Source of the DNA: Chlamydia trachomatis A/HAR-13
Lineage (GTDB): Bacteria; Chlamydiota; Chlamydiia; Chlamydiales; Chlamydiaceae
DNA length: 64,000 nucleotides
Reading direction: 5' to 3'
Assembly (NCBI RefSeq): GCF_000012125.1
Contig: NC_007429.1
Coordinates: 248,001-312,000, forward strand
In this document: in pieces, positions 41,531 through 50,690 of the stretch
Numbering within the stretch: the first letter of the stretch is position 1
Layout: each line of letters opens with the position of its first letter
Notes under the pieces: model-generated
Database searches by the model: none
Told to the model about the DNA's origin: nothing
The model's input: the letters and a program-made list of their open reading frames with translations, nothing else
Position numbers and translations under genes: made by a program

Positions 41531-42775
41531 ATGTTTTCTTCAGCAATTGTTATTCTAACTGCAATTTTTGTCTTGTGCTCGGGGTTTGTTTCTTTATCGC
41601 ATATAGCTTTATTCTCGCTCCCTTCTTCCCTTATTGCTCATTACAGTCACTCAAAAAATAGGCAGCTCCGACAAATTGCCAATCTTATGGCCTACCCCAA
41701 TCATTTGCTCATGACCCTAGTCTTCTTCGACATAGGGATTAATATTGGAGTGCAAAACTGCATAGCAACCTTAGTAGGCGATTCGGCATCTCTATTGCTT
41801 ACCGTAGGAGTTCCCCTCGCTTTGACACTAGTTTTGGGAGAAATTGTCCCTAAGGTTATCGCAATCCCTTACAATGCACGAATTGCAAAGATTGTAACCC
41901 CAATCATCTTTGCCTCAACTAAAAGCTTCCGCCCTATATTTGATTGGGCTATCTCGGGTATCAATTTTATCGTTCAGAAAATGTTGGCCCGTCAAGAAAG
42001 TGATTTTATTCAACCCCAAGAATTAAAAGAAGTCCTCCGAAGCTGTAAAGATTTCGGAGTTGTAAATCATGAGGAAAGTCGTCTTCTATTTGGCTATCTA
42101 TCCATGGAAGAAGGTAGCATTAAAGAACGCATGACGCCCAAACAAGAAATCATTTTTTATGATGTCCTTACTCCGATTGAAAATTTATATAAACTCTTCT
42201 CTGGACCTAAACAAAGCTATTCCAAAGTTCTAGTTTGTAAAGGTGGTCTACAAAATCTCTTAGGAGTTTGTTCTGCAAAATTGCTTCTTCTCTACAAAGA
42301 AAAATTACAATCTGCCGAAGAACTCTTGCCTCTCCTTCGTAAACCTCACTACATTCCTGAAACAGTATCAGCTAAGACAGCTTTGTATCATCTAGCAGGA
42401 GAAGACTGTGGTTTAGGTATTATCATTGATGAATATGGGTCTATAGAAGGATTGATCACCCAAAATGATCTATTTAAAATAGTCTCTGATGGGGTAGCTC
42501 ATAATCGCCCATCTTTTAAACAATTCGCTCACTCAGACAAGAATGTTGTTATTGCTGCAGGCACCTATGAGCTTTCTGATTTCTATGACCTGTTTGGAGT
42601 TGATCTTCCTACTACAGCTAATTGCGTTACCATAGGCGGATGGCTGACAGAACAATTAGGAGAAATCCCTGAAACAGGAACAAAATTCGCTTGGGGACAA
42701 TTTGTATTCCAAATACTAGACGCGGCTCCTAATTGTGTGAAACGGGTGTATATAAGGAAAACCCATGGAAACTAA
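41531..42775 (+). CDS. CNNM/CorC-family membrane protein (CT256-like)
   Basis: The 414 residues show the order of the family: an N-terminal DUF21 membrane domain (four hydrophobic segments, about 1-170, with VLGEIVPKVIAIPY), a CBS pair (about 190-320; IIIDEYGSIEGLITQNDLF) and a C-terminal CorC/HlyC domain (about 330-410). Relatives move or sense Mg2+ and other cations; the old name haemolysin is misleading. It overlaps the next gene by 11 bases and shares its architecture. Confidence 0.83.
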   Translation: MFSSAIVILTAIFVLCSGFVSLSHIALFSLPSSLIAHYSHSKNRQLRQIANLMAYPNHLLMTLVFFDIGINIGVQNCIATLVGDSASLLLTVGVPLALTLVLGEIVPKVIAIPYNARIAKIVTPIIFASTKSFRPIFDWAISGINFIVQKMLARQESDFIQPQELKEVLRSCKDFGVVNHEESRLLFGYLSMEEGSIKERMTPKQEIIFYDVLTPIENLYKLFSGPKQSYSKVLVCKGGLQNLLGVCSAKLLLLYKEKLQSAEELLPLLRKPHYIPETVSAKTALYHLAGEDCGLGIIIDEYGSIEGLITQNDLFKIVSDGVAHNRPSFKQFAHSDKNVVIAAGTYELSDFYDLFGVDLPTTANCVTIGGWLTEQLGEIPETGTKFAWGQFVFQILDAAPNCVKRVYIRKTHGN

Positions 42776-43979
42776 CTCTCCCTTTTTCTGGTTAGGAGTG
42801 AACCTCCTTTGTATTTTTGTCCAAGGGTTCTTTTCCATGATGGAAATGGCTTGCATATCATTCAATCGCGTGCGGTTGCAATATTACCTTACGAAAAGCA
42901 ATAAAAAAGCCTCTTACATTAACTTCCTTGTTAGAAGACCTTATCGCTTATTTGGAACCGTAATGTTGGGAGTAAATATTGCTTTGCAAATAGGGTCTGA
43001 GTCATCACGAACTTGTTACAAACTCCTAGGGATTTCTCCTGAATATGCTCCTGCAACGCAAATTATTTTAGTCGTCATTTTTGCTGAATTAATTCCTTTA
43101 GCTATCTCTCGTAAAATTCCAGAAAAAATCGCCTTAAAAGGAGCCCCTATCCTCTATTTCGCTCACTATCTTTTCTATCCGCTCATCCAATGTGTCGGTG
43201 GCATTACCAATATGATCTACTTTATTCTGAATATTAAGGAAGAGACGCTCCACTCAACGCTTAGCCGAGATGAATTGCAAAAGACATTAGAAACTCATCA
43301 TGAAGAGCATGATTTCAATGTGATAGCTACAAATATTTTCTCTTTAAGCGCAACTTCTGTAGAGCAAGTATGTCAATATTTGGACCAAATCCCGATACTT
43401 TCAGCTACCGCTTCCGTACGAGATGTTTGCCAGCTCGTTCGTCGCCATCGTTTAGATTTTGTCCCTGTTTACCATAAAGTTAAAAAGAATGTAGTGGGAA
43501 TAGCTTTTCCAAAAAACCTCATTAATCGAAATCCCAGTGACCCTGTTGTCCCTTACCTAAGCTCTCCCTGGTTCATAACAGCTAAATCTAAGCTCATTCA
43601 TGCGATCCAAGAATTCCGCAAGAATAGTTCTAACGTCGCCATTGTTTTAAATAATAATGGCGAGCCTATGGGAGTTTTAGGCTTACATACGGTGTTTAAA
43701 ACGTTATTCAACACAAGAAATATCGCCCAATTAAAACCCAAACCAACTTCTTTAATTGAACGAACTTTCTCTGGGAACACACCTTTGTCTGAAATAGAAA
43801 ATGAGCTCGATATTATTTTTATGGATAATGATTGTACAACAATTGAGCAACTCATGTTAAAACTTCTGGATACTCCTCCAGAAGTAGGCGCCTCTATCAT
43901 TATCAACGACCTACTGTTAGAGGTAAAAGAGATTTCCTTGTACGGCATCAAAACTGTTGCTATCAAAGATACTCTGTAA
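42765..43979 (+). CDS. CNNM/CorC-family membrane protein (CT257-like)
   Basis: A second protein of the same architecture (404 residues): membrane domain with IFAELIPLAISRKIPEKIA, a divergent CBS pair (VRDVCQLVRRHRLDFVPVYH, NVAIVLNNNGEPMGVLGL) and a C-terminal domain. It begins inside the end of the CT256-like gene, so the pair is translationally coupled and may form a heterodimer, since CBS-pair proteins usually dimerise. It ends three bases from the convergent cysteine desulfurase gene. Confidence 0.82.
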   Translation: METNSPFFWLGVNLLCIFVQGFFSMMEMACISFNRVRLQYYLTKSNKKASYINFLVRRPYRLFGTVMLGVNIALQIGSESSRTCYKLLGISPEYAPATQIILVVIFAELIPLAISRKIPEKIALKGAPILYFAHYLFYPLIQCVGGITNMIYFILNIKEETLHSTLSRDELQKTLETHHEEHDFNVIATNIFSLSATSVEQVCQYLDQIPILSATASVRDVCQLVRRHRLDFVPVYHKVKKNVVGIAFPKNLINRNPSDPVVPYLSSPWFITAKSKLIHAIQEFRKNSSNVAIVLNNNGEPMGVLGLHTVFKTLFNTRNIAQLKPKPTSLIERTFSGNTPLSEIENELDIIFMDNDCTTIEQLMLKLLDTPPEVGASIIINDLLLEVKEISLYGIKTVAIKDTL

Positions 43980-43982
43980 CGA

Positions 43983-45107
43983 TTACGCGTACTGCTGTAA
44001 GTGTTTTACAACGCGAATTACCCTCCGTGCTGCTGTAAGAATTTCTTCTTCTGAAAGTAAATAACTAAAAGAAAATCGTAGAGTAGCTACTGCAAGATCT
44101 TGAGGCACTTTCATTACTGTTAATGACTTAAAAACTGTAGTTGCTCCAGAAGAACACGCAGAGCCATAACCACAAGCCACCCCTTCTAGATCTAAAGCGA
44201 TTTGCATCACTTCTCCCTCTAAACCAGGGAAAGCTATTGCAGAAAGATTGCTAACTCGAGGCTTGTCTTGACAATGCACGATACATTCAGGGAAAGTTTC
44301 TTGTATACGCGACTCAAATAGATCCCTATAAGAACGCATAGTTTGAGCTATGGCAGGCTGCTCGACTAATAACTTGCTAAAAATATAACGCAGGGAAGCA
44401 ATACCATGAATATGCTCCGTTCCCGAACGAATACCTCCTTGTTGTCCTCCTCCAGAAATTATTGGAGATATTTTGATTTTTGGAGATGTAAGAAGGACTC
44501 CGATTCCCGAAAGAGCGTGAAACTTGTGTCCAGAAAAAGCAACCATTGAAACTCCCTCTGGAATGTGAATAACTTCTTTTCCTACAATAGCCGTGGCATC
44601 CACTATCAAAAGTAGTTGGCGTTCTTTAGCAAATTCGGCTATAGCTTCAAGATCAATTCTTACACCAACCTCACTATTCACCCATCCCAAAACGATGGCT
44701 GAGGTATCTGATTGAACAGCTTCTTTAATTTGTTCTAAAGAAACAACGCACTCTCCAGGAATAGGGTCCAAGTAAGTCACGGAAAGCTTTGCTTGCTTTA
44801 AAGGTTCGATCACTGCTGGATGTTCCATGCTGGAAGTAATAACATGGCTTCCTGTAGGAATATTTTGAATTGCCAGGTTAAGACTTTCTGTTGCTCCAGA
44901 AGTATAAATCACCCGACAATGACTAAACCCCAGAGCTTTTTCTATAAGAGTTGAAGTTTCTTTAACCAATTTTTTGGTTTTCTTTCCAAAACTGTGAACA
45001 CTAGAAGGATTCCCGAACCCACCTTCGCCTATGAAAAGAGAATGTAAACACATCAAGACGCCAGGCTCTAAAAGAGCTGAAGCGTTCGTATCTAAGTATA
45101 TAGTCAT
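43983..45107 (-). CDS. Cysteine desulfurase (NifS/IscS family)
   Basis: This PLP enzyme takes sulfur from cysteine for Fe-S clusters and thio-modified tRNA. YLDTNASA (4-11) matches the entry, PLP-Lys195 lies in FSGHKFHALSG, and catalytic Cys318 in GSACSSGAT. The 374-residue length fits the NifS/IscS class. It could supply sulfur to the TtcA-like protein in this window, an inference. It is five bases downstream of the PP2C phosphatase gene on the same strand. Confidence 0.9.
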   Translation of the reverse strand: MTIYLDTNASALLEPGVLMCLHSLFIGEGGFGNPSSVHSFGKKTKKLVKETSTLIEKALGFSHCRVIYTSGATESLNLAIQNIPTGSHVITSSMEHPAVIEPLKQAKLSVTYLDPIPGECVVSLEQIKEAVQSDTSAIVLGWVNSEVGVRIDLEAIAEFAKERQLLLIVDATAIVGKEVIHIPEGVSMVAFSGHKFHALSGIGVLLTSPKIKISPIISGGGQQGGIRSGTEHIHGIASLRYIFSKLLVEQPAIAQTMRSYRDLFESRIQETFPECIVHCQDKPRVSNLSAIAFPGLEGEVMQIALDLEGVACGYGSACSSGATTVFKSLTVMKVPQDLAVATLRFSFSYLLSEEEILTAARRVIRVVKHLQQYA

Positions 45108-45112
45108 AAAAA

Positions 45113-45859
45113 TTAACGCATCCGAACCAGTATAACAGTAGCATTATCTCTACCGCCCCGACTGTTTGCTAAGGAAATAAGGATATTCCCACCTTCTTCC
45201 AGAGTAGTCGTCTGCGTTAATATATCTAGCATGTCATGATCAGAAACAGCACTAGTTAGACCATCAGAACAAAAAACAAATAGGTCTTCTTTCTCATAAG
45301 ACATCTCTCTAATATCAAGAGACACATGGGGACGACTTCCCAAAACATTTGTCAGAACGTTCCTTCCAGGATACCTTTTCACACTTTGTTTTGAAAGCCC
45401 ATATCGAGAAGCTAAGTGATTCGCAAGAGAATGGTCTTCAGTTAATCTTTCTAGCATCTTATTTCTTAATCGGTAAACCCGACAATCTCCCACATGAAAT
45501 AGCCAAGCTTTACCTCTTCGGAATTGCATACAACTCAAAGTAGTTCCCATACCTTTGAATTGCTCATTCGACAATCCCTGGCGATAAATTAATAAGTTTA
45601 TCTCTGATACTATAGTCTTTATAGACTCTTTATACTGCTCATCTCCAAACCGTTCCAAATCTACTTTATGTAAATCGACAAGCTGCATAAGATTACCAAC
45701 AGCCTCATAAGAAGCTACTTCTCCTGCACGATGACCTCCCATTCCGTCTGCAATGGCAATGAGCTGCGAATCATAGTTTACCTGCCAAAAATCTTCGTTG
45801 TTGTGCCTAACTAAACCAACATCACTCAATCCAAAGTATTCGAAATCCGCAACAATCAT
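45113..45859 (-). CDS. PP2C-type Ser/Thr protein phosphatase
   Basis: Chlamydia has Ser/Thr kinases, and a PP2C (Cpp1, the CT259 product) is reported to reverse them. All PP2C motifs are seen: GLSDVGLVRHNNEDF, IADGMGGH (metal aspartate), GMGTTL, FHVGDCRVY, TEDHS, VFCSDGLT and GRDNATVILV. I start at the ATG at 45859, with GAGAGGG upstream, giving 248 residues; a TTG at 45877 would add six. It probably shares a transcript with the cysteine desulfurase. Confidence 0.93.
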   Translation of the reverse strand: MIVADFEYFGLSDVGLVRHNNEDFWQVNYDSQLIAIADGMGGHRAGEVASYEAVGNLMQLVDLHKVDLERFGDEQYKESIKTIVSEINLLIYRQGLSNEQFKGMGTTLSCMQFRRGKAWLFHVGDCRVYRLRNKMLERLTEDHSLANHLASRYGLSKQSVKRYPGRNVLTNVLGSRPHVSLDIREMSYEKEDLFVFCSDGLTSAVSDHDMLDILTQTTTLEEGGNILISLANSRGGRDNATVILVRMR

Positions 45860-46062
45860 CACGCCCTCTCCGCCCAAGGAATTTCCATAGACGGTTGATA
45901 AATCAATCGCTTAAGATTCTCGGAGGTATAGCAAAGATTTTTTTAAAAAATAAAGCAAACTTTTATCTGTATAAAAAGGTTGTTAATCTGTTTCTTTTTC
46001 AAAAAAAAGTTTGTGTAAAGAGGGTCTATCTCCAAAAGATGGGAAGAAGAAATTTTTATTCT

Positions 46063-46076
46063 CCCCCCCCCCCCCC
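46063..46076 (+). repeat. C14 homopolymer between the PP2C and CT260-like genes
   Basis: Fourteen consecutive C at 46063-46076 lie in an otherwise A/T-rich spacer, 105 bases before the CT260-like ATG. The tract is inside a short frame (from ATG 46039, MGRRNFYSPPPPP) without a ribosome site; none of the three frames through the tract reaches the next gene. Such tracts are prone to slippage. Confidence 0.9.
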
Positions 46077-46180
46077 ATCAAACAGAAGTATTTTACTCTG
46101 CCGAAAAAACAACACTTAAGTATAGTTGGGTATCAAAAGTTGCCTCCCTTTTAATAAGCCGTACTTAGAGGATTCGTACA

Positions 46181-46672
46181 ATGACAACGTGGACTTTGAA
46201 TCACAATAATCTTACAAAATTCCTGACCCATGCTCAGCTAGAACCTTCTTTAGAACGAGAAAGCGGCTTAATCTATATCACAGTCCCTGCGGGAGAACAT
46301 GAGCTTCCTCTCTTTTTCGTTATTCGTAATGAAGGAGAAGTTTTGCAACTAGTCTGCTATTTCCCTTATCAAATACAGCAGAATCAACGTGATACCACAG
46401 CAAGGCTTTTACATCTCGTCAACCGCGACATCGACATTCCAGGATTTGGAATGGATGAGGAACAAAACATTATTTTCTACCGTCTAGTTATCCCTTGCCT
46501 AAAGGGCGAGATTAATGAGGACTTACTACGTGTTTACATTGATACAATCAAGTTGATTTGTGATAGCTTCTTCCATGCAATAGGATTGATCTCGACAGGA
46601 AACATGGATCTGGATGAATTGAAAAAGCAAGCAAAACTAGAAAATAACCAATCCGATCAGCTAGAGCCTTAG
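46181..46672 (+). CDS. mcsc: Type III secretion chaperone, Mcsc/CT260-like
   Basis: The 163-residue, acidic, soluble protein has the alpha/beta pattern of class I secretion chaperones (LIYITVPAGEHELPLFFVIR, LRVYIDTIKLICDSFFHAIG). The CT260 product (Mcsc) is reported to bind and stabilise the Inc cargoes Cap1 and CT618. It is followed nine bases later by the exonuclease gene, suggesting one transcript through mqnB. The assignment relies on recognising the CT260 sequence and its position. Confidence 0.78.
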   Translation: MTTWTLNHNNLTKFLTHAQLEPSLERESGLIYITVPAGEHELPLFFVIRNEGEVLQLVCYFPYQIQQNQRDTTARLLHLVNRDIDIPGFGMDEEQNIIFYRLVIPCLKGEINEDLLRVYIDTIKLICDSFFHAIGLISTGNMDLDELKKQAKLENNQSDQLEP

Positions 46673-46680
46673 AGGAACTT

Positions 46681-47379
46681 GTGCCAGCTTTAATTTTTTA
46701 TGATACAGAAACGACAGGTACGCAGATAGATAAGGATCGTATAGTGGAGCTAGCTGCTTACAACGGGACTACGAGCGAGTCTTTCCAAACGCTAGTAAAC
46801 CCTGAAATCCCTATACCTGCTGAGGCAACTAAAATTCATGGTATTACGACTGCGGAAGTAGCCGACGCCCCCAGATTCCCAGAAGCTTATCAGAAATTTA
46901 TCGAATTTTGTGGTACAGATAATATTCTTGTAGCTCACAATAACAATGCTTTCGATTATCCTCTGTTAGTTCGTGAATGTCGTAGACACGGCTTATCTGA
47001 GCCTCAGCTTCGTACTATAGATTCGTTAAAATGGGCAAAAAAATATCGAACCGACTTGCCTCAGCATAGTCTCCAATACCTTCGTCAGGTATACGGATTC
47101 GAAGAAAATCAAGCGCACCGAGCATTAGATGACGTAATCACTCTTTATAGAGTATTTTCAGCTTTAGTGGGGGATTTGTCTCCTGATCAAATTTATGATC
47201 TACTAAATGAGACTTGTCATCCTCGCATATTTAAAATGCCTTTCGGTAAGTATAAAGGGAAACCTCTTTCTGAAGTCCCCTCTAGTTACATCGCCTGGTT
47301 ACAAAAAGGTGATTACTTGCTACAACCAGAAAATAAAGAAATTAAAGCAGCCATTGAGGCCTATCAGCAATTGAAATGA
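46681..47379 (+). CDS. DnaQ-like 3'-5' exonuclease with C-terminal DUF3820-type domain
   Basis: A DEDDh exonuclease: Asp8 and Glu10 in YDTETTG, Asp92 in AHNNNAFDYPLL, and HRALDDV near 150-156. After the exonuclease domain (to about 178) a short domain (MPFGKYKGKPLSEVPSSYIA, about 190-225) resembles DUF3820, also found attached to ExoX-type nucleases. The start is GTG at 46681. With 232 residues it may serve repair rather than be the polymerase III epsilon subunit; a second dnaQ elsewhere cannot be checked here. It overlaps mqnD by four bases. Confidence 0.85.
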   Translation: MPALIFYDTETTGTQIDKDRIVELAAYNGTTSESFQTLVNPEIPIPAEATKIHGITTAEVADAPRFPEAYQKFIEFCGTDNILVAHNNNAFDYPLLVRECRRHGLSEPQLRTIDSLKWAKKYRTDLPQHSLQYLRQVYGFEENQAHRALDDVITLYRVFSALVGDLSPDQIYDLLNETCHPRIFKMPFGKYKGKPLSEVPSSYIAWLQKGDYLLQPENKEIKAAIEAYQQLK

Positions 47380-48146
47380 CTTTTTCAGCAGCGTTCTCAC
47401 CCTGTCCTAATGACATCTTTCTTTTTCGGTCTTTCTTAGAAAAACATAAAGGATTCCCTTCGTTACGCCAAATCATGATCGCGGATATTTCTTCTTTAAA
47501 TTATTACGCTTTAGAGACTCGTTTTCCCTTAATTAAAATTTCTGCAAGCTTATACCCACAGATCGCTGATTCCTATGATGTTTTAAATGTTGGCACTACT
47601 CTGGGATACAAGATCGGGCCTTTAATTCTTTCGAGACAACTCGATTCCCCATTAAAAAGCCTTGCTACCCCAGGTGAAACGACAACAGCACACGCTCTTT
47701 GCCGCCTCTTCTACCCTCGAGCAGAACTGGTTCCTATGAAATATCATGAAATCATTCCAGCTATTCTTTCTAATCGAGTAGATGGTGGAGCTGTGATTCA
47801 CGAAGAACGCTTCTCTTTCCCTAAAGATCTATGCATAGTAGAAGATCTAGGTCAACTTTGGGAAAAAACTTGGCATCTTCCCTTACCCTTAGGATGTATT
47901 GTTATCTCTAAAAAGGTATCTGATGACGATTCTTATCTGTTAAATCATGCTCTTCAAGAATCCCTAAAAAAATCTTTGACTGATTCTGCTTTAGCTATTC
48001 AAAAAGCTTCTGAGTACTCTCGAGATAAAAACCCAACTACCATTCAACATTTTATAGATACCTACGTAACAGAAGAAACCTTTAACCTCTCTTCTATCGG
48101 ACGGCAAGCTTTTTCTACATTATGGACGGCTTGTCGTAATGTTTAA
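47376..48146 (+). CDS. mqnD: 1,4-dihydroxy-6-naphthoate synthase (MqnD)
   Basis: MqnD converts cyclic de-hypoxanthine futalosine to 1,4-dihydroxy-6-naphthoate in the futalosine route to menaquinone. SPCPNDIFLF (8-17) is the family entry motif and NVGTTLGYKIGPLILSR (about 71-87) its second hallmark, in a periplasmic-binding-protein-like fold without signal peptide. Length is 256 residues. It overlaps both neighbours (exonuclease upstream, mqnB downstream) by a few bases. MqnA is the closest alternative; the GPLILSR block favours MqnD. Confidence 0.83.
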   Translation: MTFSAAFSPCPNDIFLFRSFLEKHKGFPSLRQIMIADISSLNYYALETRFPLIKISASLYPQIADSYDVLNVGTTLGYKIGPLILSRQLDSPLKSLATPGETTTAHALCRLFYPRAELVPMKYHEIIPAILSNRVDGGAVIHEERFSFPKDLCIVEDLGQLWEKTWHLPLPLGCIVISKKVSDDDSYLLNHALQESLKKSLTDSALAIQKASEYSRDKNPTTIQHFIDTYVTEETFNLSSIGRQAFSTLWTACRNV

Positions 48147-48729
48147 GCTCCTTCTTATTTTTGCTGATCCGGCAGAAGCTGCTAGAACACTCTCTCTGTT
48201 TCCTTTTTCTCTTAATAAGGAGAACTTTTATACCTACCATACAGAAAACGTTCTGTTAGATGTTATGGTACTAAAAACATGGGGTTACCGAGGAGTTGTT
48301 CAAGCATTAAGCCCCCCTCCAAGTGGATATGACCTGTGGATAAATGCAGGATTTGCCGGAGCAGGCAATCCAAACATACCTCTTCTTAAAACTTATACGA
48401 TTACCTCTGTAAAAGAATTAACTCCAACAACTTCTGTGGAAGAAGAACTTGAAGTAACCCCCATCCCCAGACTCCCTCTAGCACAATTGACATCAGTCAG
48501 ATCTCCGTATAGAGATGGGTTTCATGAACATTTACAGCTAGTCGATATGGAAGGATTTTTCATAGCAAAACAGGCTTCGTTAGTAGCGTGCCCATGTTCT
48601 ATGATTAAAGTATCTTCTGACTACACTACGCGGGAAGGACAAGACTTCTTAAAAAATAACAAAGTTAAGCTCTCTCAAAAATTAGCGGAGGCTATCTTTC
48701 CGATATATTCCTCGTTTATTGATGTTTAA
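48139..48729 (+). CDS. mqnB: Futalosine hydrolase (MqnB, MTAN fold)
   Basis: MqnB cleaves futalosine to release hypoxanthine. The 196-residue protein has the nucleosidase fold pattern (DLWINAGFAGAGN for the conserved glycine-rich loop, LVDMEGFFIAKQ with the ribose-binding Met-Glu pair). The C. trachomatis CT263 product is reported to have an MTAN-like structure supporting futalosine-route menaquinone synthesis. It overlaps mqnD by eight bases and is the last gene before the convergent ABC transporter gene. Confidence 0.88.
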   Translation: MFKLLLIFADPAEAARTLSLFPFSLNKENFYTYHTENVLLDVMVLKTWGYRGVVQALSPPPSGYDLWINAGFAGAGNPNIPLLKTYTITSVKELTPTTSVEEELEVTPIPRLPLAQLTSVRSPYRDGFHEHLQLVDMEGFFIAKQASLVACPCSMIKVSSDYTTREGQDFLKNNKVKLSQKLAEAIFPIYSSFIDV

Positions 48730-48749
48730 CACATCCCTTCCACGGACCA

Positions 48750-50690
48750 TCATTTTACGACAGCATTGAGTTCCCAGTCCTTAGCACCCGATAAGACCCA
48801 CATTCTTTGAAAAGCTGGGCAAGAGTCTAATAACTCTTCTTTGGTTCCTTCTGCTATTTTCTTCCCTTGTTCCAAGTAAACAATCCGATCTACGTATTCG
48901 AGAGTGGAGAGCTTGTGGGCAATGATAATTTGTGTACAACGGCCTTTTAACTGCCCGACTATCTCTTTAACATAATTTTCGCTAATGGCATCCAATGCTG
49001 ATGTTGCCTCATCTAGCAACAGAATGGAGGTGTTATGCAGCAATGCTCTAGCTATTGTCAAACGTTGCTGCTGACCTCCAGATAAATTTTTACTGGATTC
49101 CTCTAATAAGCTGTGCACGCCTTGAGGCATTTTAGAAACAAATTCGTAGGCATGAGCTTGCTTTAAAGCATGAAATACTTCTTCTTCTGAAAAGGTTCTG
49201 CCACAAGTCAGGTTATTCCACACCGTATCATAGAATAAAAATGGATGCTGCAGCACACAACCAATATGTTTCCTTAAAGAATTTTTGCAGTAGCTTTGTA
49301 TCGGAAGTGAATCAATTAACAGTTCGCCATGAGAGACTTCATAAAGCCTTGGCAATAACTTTGCTATGGTAGATTTCCCAGATCCTGTTGGACCAACAAT
49401 ACCGATAGCCTCCCCTTTTTTTAATACTAAGTTGAAATCCGATAATACGGGACTATCCTCTACATATCCAAAGGATACATTGCAAAACTGAATACTATGT
49501 TGTAATCCCTGGAATTCATTTAACTTTTCAGAAACATTGGACTGCTGCTTTGCTAGATCCAATACTTCATAAAACCGTTCTGCAGCAGCGCATCCCCACA
49601 TGATATTCGCATTTTCATCAGCAAACTTTTTAATCGGATCATAAATGAGATACAAAAGCCCACAAAAGACCACAAGCTCCTCAGGTGGGATATGAAAATG
49701 ATACAAACCGATCATAATGACCAAAGCAAAGAACAACGAGGCAATAGTGTGCAGAAGAGGTCTTGGAATTAAACTATACGCAGCACTGCGCTCTTCCAAT
49801 CGAGCAATCTCATCATTTTTCTGACAATACTTACTAAAAGAAAACTGCTCAGTTCTAAATACTTTTACTGTAAGAATACCTAAAAGAAAATCCAATAACG
49901 CAGCGGCAGAATGATCTTGACTCTTTTGAATTCGTTTAGCCAATGCTTTAACTTTCTTTGCAATGATAACAATTGGCAAAATAAAAATAGGGAACGCTAA
50001 ACAAACACAAGCACAAAATTTCCAAGAAATAGACAAGCACACTACTAAGGCTAAAGTCATAGTGATAGGAGCCTGAATGTAATTCACCATAAGGGCATTA
50101 ATAGCTAATGCAATCATAGATGAATCTGCTATCACACGACTACTTAGATTCCCCATATCGTGTGCATGAAAGAATGTCATCGGGAGCGTTTGTAAAGCTA
50201 AGAAGTAATCTTTACGTAAAGAGCAGCTCACACGAATAGCAATTAATTGTGCTAAAAACCTCTGAAAAAATAGCGTTGTTGATTTCAAAATAGCAACAAC
50301 TACTAGAAAAATCGCGAGGCATTGCAAACGAGAAAAGTCAAAACAACCAGAGAGATAGGCGGAAAGCCTTTTTGTTATTGACTGAGAGCCTCCTGAATGT
50401 TTCGCAATATAAGCATTCGCTTGAGGCAAAGATAGCGTGTCTCCCTCACCAACAATATTATCCCACTGTTCAAGAAGTTGATCTTTGGACAGCTCTTTCC
50501 TTTTGACTAAGGAAGCTCCCTCCTGCTTCCCAAAAAGAAGAAACGTATCAGGACCTGTCTTAGCAATAAGACCTAGAGAAAAAATTTCTGCTTGAGACGT
50601 TATCGTTAGCCCTAATATGGATAAAAGAGAAAAACCGAATAAAACTAAATGCTTCTTATGCCTCAGAATCGCTTTCAGAAGAAGTTTCAT
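48750..50690 (-). CDS. ABC exporter with fused membrane and ATPase domains (MsbA-like)
   Basis: The 646 residues hold a membrane domain (about 1-370) and an ATPase domain with Walker [10 protein letters not shown] (about 437-445), signature LSGGQQQR and Walker [13 protein letters not shown]. Between the first and second hydrophobic segments lies an unusual insert of about 80 polar residues (about 38-118), longer than in typical MsbA. Lipid A export is the usual assignment but other lipid or drug export is not excluded. It starts inside the last 35 bases of accA. Confidence 0.83.
   Translation of the reverse strand: MKLLLKAILRHKKHLVLFGFSLLSILGLTITSQAEIFSLGLIAKTGPDTFLLFGKQEGASLVKRKELSKDQLLEQWDNIVGEGDTLSLPQANAYIAKHSGGSQSITKRLSAYLSGCFDFSRLQCLAIFLVVVAILKSTTLFFQRFLAQLIAIRVSCSLRKDYFLALQTLPMTFFHAHDMGNLSSRVIADSSMIALAINALMVNYIQAPITMTLALVVCLSISWKFCACVCLAFPIFILPIVIIAKKVKALAKRIQKSQDHSAAALLDFLLGILTVKVFRTEQFSFSKYCQKNDEIARLEERSAAYSLIPRPLLHTIASLFFALVIMIGLYHFHIPPEELVVFCGLLYLIYDPIKKFADENANIMWGCAAAERFYEVLDLAKQQSNVSEKLNEFQGLQHSIQFCNVSFGYVEDSPVLSDFNLVLKKGEAIGIVGPTGSGKSTIAKLLPRLYEVSHGELLIDSLPIQSYCKNSLRKHIGCVLQHPFLFYDTVWNNLTCGRTFSEEEVFHALKQAHAYEFVSKMPQGVHSLLEESSKNLSGGQQQRLTIARALLHNTSILLLDEATSALDAISENYVKEIVGQLKGRCTQIIIAHKLSTLEYVDRIVYLEQGKKIAEGTKEELLDSCPAFQRMWVLSGAKDWELNAVVK

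Noticed and set aside
45895..46119. A 74-codon plus-strand frame containing the C14 tract
   Set aside because: Low-complexity Lys/Phe-rich product with no ribosome site, in a spacer; the tract itself is reported separately.
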